Origin: Clostridia bacterium
GTDB lineage: Bacteria; Bacillota_A; Clostridia; Lachnospirales; Cellulosilyticaceae
Direction: 5' to 3'
Assembly: GCA_029239935.1 (NCBI GenBank)
Contig: JARBTY010000086.1
Span: 1-11,562 of the forward strand
DNA: 11,562 bases
Shown: in pieces, positions 7,201 to 11,562 of the stretch
How the letters are laid out: every line of letters begins with the position of its first letter
Numbering within the stretch: the first letter of the stretch is position 1
Translations under genes and position numbers: made by a program
Notes under the pieces: model-generated
Databases searched by the model: none
Told to the model about the DNA's origin: nothing
The model's input: only the letters and a program-made list of their open reading frames with translations

Positions 7201-7232
7201 AAAGCGGAGAGGCTCCTGGCCCACTCCGCTTT
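7201..7232 (-). terminator. Hairpin, possible weak terminator between the receptor gene and cheR
   Basis: On the transcribed minus strand, AAAGCGGAG (7232-7224) pairs with CTCCGCTTT (7209-7201), with a GGC/GCC mini-stem in the loop, followed by a short T run (CTTTTA). The nine-bp stem is sound but the T run is short. It may be a partial terminator or an mRNA-processing/stability element lowering cheR-cheB expression relative to cheA-cheW-receptor. Confidence 0.5.
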
Positions 7233-7276
7233 AACTCTCTATATACTCATCAATACACTTTACCTCTTTTAGCTGG

Positions 7277-9118
7277 CTAGTATTTTCCAAATTCATTGTC
7301 GCTTAATACTATTTTAGTTTTTCCAGATGCTGCTTCCTTATAGGTATTCTCACTAAAATTTGATTTTTGTTTTTTACTTTCTGACATATTTTCAAGCATT
7401 CTTAACACCTCTGGATTGAGTTCATCAAGGCTGCTATAGGACTTAACATTTTGTTTCAGCTTGAACTTATTAACCATTTCTTTCAAAAGTCCTGCTTGAC
7501 TGGAAAGCTCCTCACTTGCTGCTGCACTTTCCTCTGAGGTCGCTGAGTTGGTTTGAATAACTTGTGATACCTGCATAATTCCTTGGTTAATCTGTCCAAT
7601 ACCTGAGGCCTGTTCATTGGAAGCGATGGCAATGTTATTTACAAGATTTGCTACCTTTTCAATACCACCTACGATTTTGCTGAGGGCATCTGCTGTCTCC
7701 CTAGCAATCTTAGTGCCTCCCTCAACCTTTTTAATAGAACCTTCAATCATATCAGTGGTCTCTTTGGCCGCATTTGCTGAACGAGCGGCTAGATTTCTGA
7801 CTTCTTCCGCCACTACCGCAAAGCCTTTGCCATGTTGTCCCGCTCTTGCCGCCTCAACTGCTGCATTTAATGCAAGAATATTGGTCTGAAATGCTATTTC
7901 ATCAATAACTTTTATAATTTTTGAGATATTCGCTGAGGACTCATTGATGGCTTCCATGGCCTGAAGCATCTCTTGCATCTGTGTATTGCCTTGCACGGCA
8001 TTGGATTTGGCCGTTTCAGCCAGTTCATTAGCCTGATTGGCATTTTTTGCATTTAAATCTGTTTGTGAAGAGATCTCTTCAAGTGATGCGGTCAGCTCCT
8101 CAACCGAAGTGGCTTGTTCTGTGGCTCCCTGTGACAAAGCAATACTTGAGTCTGATACCTGCTTCGAGCCGGCTGCTACCTGCTCCGAAGCGGAGGCAAT
8201 ATTCGTCAGTACTTCATTATTTCTCTTCACCATTTCGGCGAGTTTTTTACCTAAAAGATCGTTTTCTGATTTAACGGCAACTTCTATGGTCAGATCTCCA
8301 GACGCTATCCTTTCAGCTGCCATTGCTTGTCCCCTAATATTTGCGATCATCCTGCCAAAAGACTCCGCAAGGCTTCCGATCTCATCCTTGGTATCTGCCT
8401 GAACATTGACATCTACATCCCCTATGGCCAGTTTATTTGCTGCTTCCACCATTTTATTAACTGGCTTACTTATAATACGGGATATAAACACGCCTAGTAT
8501 AATAGCAATTAATACACCTGCAACAACTAATATACTCATTGTTATGGTAGCAGTACTTGCAGCAGCATCGTTTGCTGCTGAGGCTTGCCTGGCTGAATCT
8601 GTTTTTAATTTCATCAGTTCATCGGTTAACCGTTGAATCTCACCTGTTATTTGTGTAGCTCTGCTGCTAGTTAAGAGGTCGTAGACCTGATCCATTTGAT
8701 TGGCTTGAACGTCACTTATTACTTCATCCCGAAATACATTAAAGCTATTGAGTGCTTGCTGCAGTGCGTCAAAATTCGTGCGCACATCGACACCTATTAT
8801 TCCAGCTTCAAATTTAGACATATCCTCTAAAATTGTTCTATCTAAGTTCTTAAGATCATTTAAAATCTCTTGCTTCTTGCTTTCATCTTTTTGTATATAT
8901 AGTTCCCTTAAGTCTACACGCGCTCTCTGATAATTCCTTGCCACATTGGCCAAATCTGGCATGGTTGCAGTATGATTTTCATACATTTGTGTATCTAAGG
9001 CGTTTATCTTCTGTATATTTATAATGCCCACAATACCCACGATCCCTGCTATTATAGCTACTGTTATAAAACCAATGATTAACTTTGCTGCAACCTTCAA
9101 ATTATAAAACCATTTCAT
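7277..9118 (-). CDS. Methyl-accepting chemotaxis protein with tandem HAMP and C-terminal aromatic pentapeptide
   Basis: This 613-residue receptor has a short cytoplasmic start, membrane span about 13-34, an extracellular all-helical region 35-190 like the four-helix-bundle MCP sensor, and a second span about 192-213. Two HAMP-like segments follow (about 214-262 and 265-310; [10 protein letters not shown] in the first, [13 protein letters not shown] in the second). The signalling coiled coil has its tip at [20 protein letters not shown] (406-425), which contacts CheA and CheW. Candidate methylation sites are [19 protein letters not shown] and [11 protein letters not shown] tail of about 57 residues follows, ending EFGKY, which fits the x-aromatic-x-x-aromatic pattern of CheR-docking pentapeptides. 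Start ATG at 9118 has AAAGGAG 9 nt upstream and is 14 nt after cheW. The ligand cannot be predicted. Confidence 0.96.
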   Translation of the reverse strand: MKWFYNLKVAAKLIIGFITVAIIAGIVGIVGIINIQKINALDTQMYENHTATMPDLANVARNYQRARVDLRELYIQKDESKKQEILNDLKNLDRTILEDMSKFEAGIIGVDVRTNFDALQQALNSFNVFRDEVISDVQANQMDQVYDLLTSSRATQITGEIQRLTDELMKLKTDSARQASAANDAAASTATITMSILVVAGVLIAIILGVFISRIISKPVNKMVEAANKLAIGDVDVNVQADTKDEIGSLAESFGRMIANIRGQAMAAERIASGDLTIEVAVKSENDLLGKKLAEMVKRNNEVLTNIASASEQVAAGSKQVSDSSIALSQGATEQATSVEELTASLEEISSQTDLNAKNANQANELAETAKSNAVQGNTQMQEMLQAMEAINESSANISKIIKVIDEIAFQTNILALNAAVEAARAGQHGKGFAVVAEEVRNLAARSANAAKETTDMIEGSIKKVEGGTKIARETADALSKIVGGIEKVANLVNNIAIASNEQASGIGQINQGIMQVSQVIQTNSATSEESAAASEELSSQAGLLKEMVNKFKLKQNVKSYSSLDELNPEVLRMLENMSESKKQKSNFSENTYKEAASGKTKIVLSDNEFGKY

Positions 9119-9132
9119 CCTTAGTGTCTCCT

Positions 9133-9651
9133 TTATAAATTAATTTTAGCTGTTTCTTCACAGCCTTCACTTAGATTTTCCAGTTCATCTTCTGTAAGCA
9201 GCTTCTCACAGTCGAGCAGCAGCTTCACATCATTTCCTGACTTCCCAATATTTTTGATATATCTATTATTAAAACCCTTATTCATTTTTGGGGGTTCCAC
9301 AATCCCTTCTTCAGGAATTGTAAGCACCTCTGAAACTGTATCTACAATCAGCCCTATGGAGATTTCTTTAATATCTACCACAACAATACACGTTCTGTCA
9401 TTATAGGCCCTAGGATCCTTTTTAAAACGCAACCTAACATCCATGACCGGGATGATCTTACCCCTCAAATTGATAATCCCCTTCACATATTCTGGGAGCT
9501 CCGGTATCTCAGTGATGGCTTGAATTCCTATAATCTCCGTAACATACTTAATCTCTATGCCATAGCTCTCTTTACCTAATGAAAAGGTCAAAAACCTACC
9601 GGTTTGGGTGTCCTCCTCCATATCCATAATATTTTCAACTGACTCTGCCAT
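9133..9651 (-). CDS. cheW: Chemotaxis adaptor protein CheW
   Basis: CheW links receptors to the kinase CheA in the chemosensory array. This 172-residue protein has the two-subdomain SH3-like CheW fold: [18 protein letters not shown] (20-37), the hallmark [19 protein letters not shown] (58-76) and [15 protein letters not shown] charged N-terminal extension of about 18 residues precedes the domain, and an acidic tail of about 20 residues ends the protein. The ATG at 9651 has AGGAGGA 9 nt upstream, the strongest ribosome site in the operon, consistent with high need for the adaptor. It is 102 nt after cheA and 14 nt before the receptor gene. Confidence 0.97.
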   Translation of the reverse strand: MAESVENIMDMEEDTQTGRFLTFSLGKESYGIEIKYVTEIIGIQAITEIPELPEYVKGIINLRGKIIPVMDVRLRFKKDPRAYNDRTCIVVVDIKEISIGLIVDTVSEVLTIPEEGIVEPPKMNKGFNNRYIKNIGKSGNDVKLLLDCEKLLTEDELENLSEGCEETAKINL

Positions 9652-9753
9652 ATGGTTATTTCCTCCTACTCGCCTGTTTATCTATGTTAAGAGTCTGAAC
9701 CCTACTATTGGATTGCAGATTCTATATGTCCCCTATCTCTAAACAATAATCTT

Positions 9754-11562
9754 TTATAAACCTATCATGCCTGCTATATCCAAAATCAAACTGATACTTC
9801 CATCTCCTAATAGGGTACAACCGGCAAGCCCTTTTATTTTTTTAATTTTTTTGATGTACTCAGGTAGCGCTTTGACCACCACTTGCTGCTGACCCAAAAG
9901 TTCATCTGCAAAGATACAAAGTGTTTTATCCTCCTGCTGTGCCATGATAATGATCCCTTTATAAATCTGAGTAATACTTGTCTTGACCTTGAAATGTTCG
10001 TGTATGCGAAGCACAGGATAGCACTGTCCTCTTACCATAATCATTTCATTCCCCTCAGGGTCCGTAATGATATCACCTTCTTTGGGCCTAAAAGATTCTT
10101 TAATGGAAACCGTTGGTATCGTGTACCTAGCATCTCCTACTTTTATATTCATTCCGTCAATAATGGCGAGTGTCAAAGGGATTTTTAATGTAATTGTTGT
10201 TCCTTTGTCCGGAATACTATCCACAGAGACGGTGCCTCCAACTGTTTCAATATTTTTGGTGACTACATCCATACCTACTCCGCGTCCTGAAAACTCTGTA
10301 ATATTCTCCTTTGTTGAAAAACCCGGAAGAAATATGAGATTAAAAATTTCCTTGTCTGACATTTCAGTTTCTGACTTATGTACTAAACTGTTCTCTTTTG
10401 CCTTTTTTAAAATTCTTTGTTTATTTAATCCCTTTCCATCATCCCTTAAAATAACAAGTACGTCACTTCCGGCATTTTTAGCTTCTAAAGTGATAGTCCC
10501 CGCCTGCGTTTTACCTCTTGCTACCCTGTCTTCTGCAGATTCAATACCATGATCTAGGGCATTTCTTACGAGATGCATCAGGGGGTCTGAGATGTGTTCA
10601 ATGATATTTTTATCTACCTCTGTTTCTTCACCTATAATTTCAAGTCTTACTTCTTTACCCAGCTTTTTACACATATCCCTGACTACACGATGCATTTTGT
10701 GAAAGGTCGCTGAAAGAGGTACCATCCGTATGGCCATCACCATATCCTGCATTTCACTGGTTATTTTGGTAAGCTGCCTTGCTGCCTTTTGAAAATTATC
10801 CAGTTCAAGTCCTTCTAAATCTGGATTTTGTATGACCATCGCCTCTGCAATAACCATTTCTCCAACTAAGTCCATCAGTTTGTCAAGCTTAGGCACACTA
10901 ACACTGATGATACTCTGTTGTACAACAGCTGGCTGTGTTTCTCTTGGCGTATACGCCTCCCCTGATTTATGCATAATCTCTTCTTTTAGTATGACTTCTT
11001 TATTTGAGTCACTCATTTCTATAAAAGTTTTTTCAGTTGGTGCTTGCCCATTCTTAAAAAATTGTTGTTCCTTACTATCTTCCTCTAATTGTATAAGCTG
11101 CAATTCTCTAAGGAAGATCGTCTGTTCAAAAAACTCATGTATCTTCTCATAGGAATATTCCGTTCTGAATATTATTTTGAACCCATCTTGTCTGATATAC
11201 TCTATACTGTCATCATTTTCAAGTATATTTTCAGGTTCATAAAAAACCTCATTCGCTAGAGCACTTAAATTTCTGATAAGTGTATAGGCCCGTATATTTT
11301 CCATCTCACAGCCCGGTTCAAAGTATATGATTGCCTGAAATACATTTTTGTGCCCACAGACCTCTGTATCATTATCCTGCTTAATAACAGATAAAAAATC
11401 TTTCATGTTTTTTATTAAAGCTTCGGCTATGCCATCAGCAGTCTCACCTTTTTTGATTTTCTCAACCTCTGTTTTTATAAAATCTACTCCGTCTAAAACC
11501 AAATCTGAAAGTATCGAGTAGTCCATAATTTTGGGCCTTTTTTCCCTAAGAAAGTAAAATAA
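9754..11562 (-). CDS. cheA: Chemotaxis histidine kinase CheA, N-terminus cut off by the window edge
   Basis: CheA autophosphorylates in response to receptors and passes phosphate to CheY and CheB. Numbering from the ATG at 11526, it has a P2-like regulator-binding domain (about 62-148; IIYFEPGCEMENIRAY), a P3 dimerisation segment (about 205-270) and the P4 ATPase. P4 has N box HLVRNALDHGIE (318-329), G1 DDGKGL (362-367), FLPGFST and GRGVGMDVV (414-422). The CheW-like P5 domain runs from about 450 to 590. There is no HPt domain with its phosphorylated histidine. The frame stays open upstream of that ATG to the edge, encoding LFYFLREKRPKI, and the region around 1-26 looks like the last helices of an HPt domain. 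So the true start, and the HPt histidine, should lie beyond 11562. It is the first chemotaxis gene in view. Confidence 0.95.
   Translation of the reverse strand, partial: LFYFLREKRPKIMDYSILSDLVLDGVDFIKTEVEKIKKGETADGIAEALIKNMKDFLSVIKQDNDTEVCGHKNVFQAIIYFEPGCEMENIRAYTLIRNLSALANEVFYEPENILENDDSIEYIRQDGFKIIFRTEYSYEKIHEFFEQTIFLRELQLIQLEEDSKEQQFFKNGQAPTEKTFIEMSDSNKEVILKEEIMHKSGEAYTPRETQPAVVQQSIISVSVPKLDKLMDLVGEMVIAEAMVIQNPDLEGLELDNFQKAARQLTKITSEMQDMVMAIRMVPLSATFHKMHRVVRDMCKKLGKEVRLEIIGEETEVDKNIIEHISDPLMHLVRNALDHGIESAEDRVARGKTQAGTITLEAKNAGSDVLVILRDDGKGLNKQRILKKAKENSLVHKSETEMSDKEIFNLIFLPGFSTKENITEFSGRGVGMDVVTKNIETVGGTVSVDSIPDKGTTITLKIPLTLAIIDGMNIKVGDARYTIPTVSIKESFRPKEGDIITDPEGNEMIMVRGQCYPVLRIHEHFKVKTSITQIYKGIIIMAQQEDKTLCIFADELLGQQQVVVKALPEYIKKIKKIKGLAGCTLLGDGSISLILDIAGMIGL

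Noticed and set aside
9690..9723. Imperfect inverted repeat AGAGTCTG / CAGATTCT in the cheA-cheW spacer
   Set aside because: On the transcribed strand the pair includes an A-C mismatch, the loop is 18 nt and no T run follows, so it does not look like a terminator.
9719..9746. Possible promoter in the cheA-cheW spacer (TTGTTT, 16 nt, TAGAAT on the minus strand)
   Set aside because: The -35 matches only three of six bases and the spacer is slightly short; in A+T-rich DNA such matches are frequent. The genes can be served by the upstream promoter.
10067..10552. Plus-strand open frame of 161 codons
   Set aside because: It lies entirely opposite the cheA ATPase and P5 coding region, whose frame is certain from motifs; it has no recognisable domain.

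Overview
The window is A+T-rich, densely packed bacterial DNA with Gram-positive-style ribosome sites (GGAGG/AGGAGG). It has a CotH-family protein, a VTC polyphosphate polymerase-DUF4956-CotH gene row and a clostridial-looking chemotaxis operon. Together these suggest a motile member of the class Clostridia, perhaps a Lachnospirales relative; the genus cannot be decided from the sequence. I see no mobile element, CRISPR array, rRNA or tRNA, and no gene-free stretch longer than about 210 bases.

Layout. (1) Minus strand, 1-3090: an operon transcribed leftwards. It encodes a soluble VTC-domain polyphosphate polymerase (3090-2347), a DUF4956 membrane protein overlapping it by 8 nt (2354-1668), and a secreted CotH-kinase lipoprotein (1589 to the left edge, C-terminus cut off). 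(2) 3091-3294: a divergent control region. (3) Plus strand, 3295-5244: a CiaR-like OmpR-family response regulator and its sensor histidine kinase, abutting as TAGATG. (4) 5280-5311: a symmetric bidirectional terminator between convergent genes. (5) Minus strand, 11562-5324: a chemotaxis operon in transcription order cheA (5' end cut off at the right edge), cheW, a methyl-accepting chemotaxis protein, cheR, cheB.

The most notable point is the divergent control region. Each promoter has a direct repeat TTTAAG-N5-TTTAAG (11-bp period). The two repeat pairs are near-perfect inverted copies (17 of 18 bases), and the -10 hexamer sits at the same distance from each pair (16 bp, start to start). This matches the binding site I recall for the streptococcal regulator CiaR, and the adjacent regulator resembles CiaR. 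The simplest reading is that the two-component system regulates itself and the polyphosphate polymerase/DUF4956/CotH operon. That would make the five genes one signal-controlled envelope-phosphorylation or polyphosphate module. The operators are seen directly; the regulon and the biochemical role are inference.

The chemotaxis operon holds kinase, adaptor, receptor, methyltransferase and methylesterase. CheY, CheC and CheD are not in the window. The receptor ends in an aromatic pentapeptide of the CheR-tether type, while the neighbouring CheR seems to lack the short insertion linked to tether binding. The CheA reading frame stays open to the edge, so its phosphotransfer domain lies mostly outside the window and the ATG at 11526 is probably internal.
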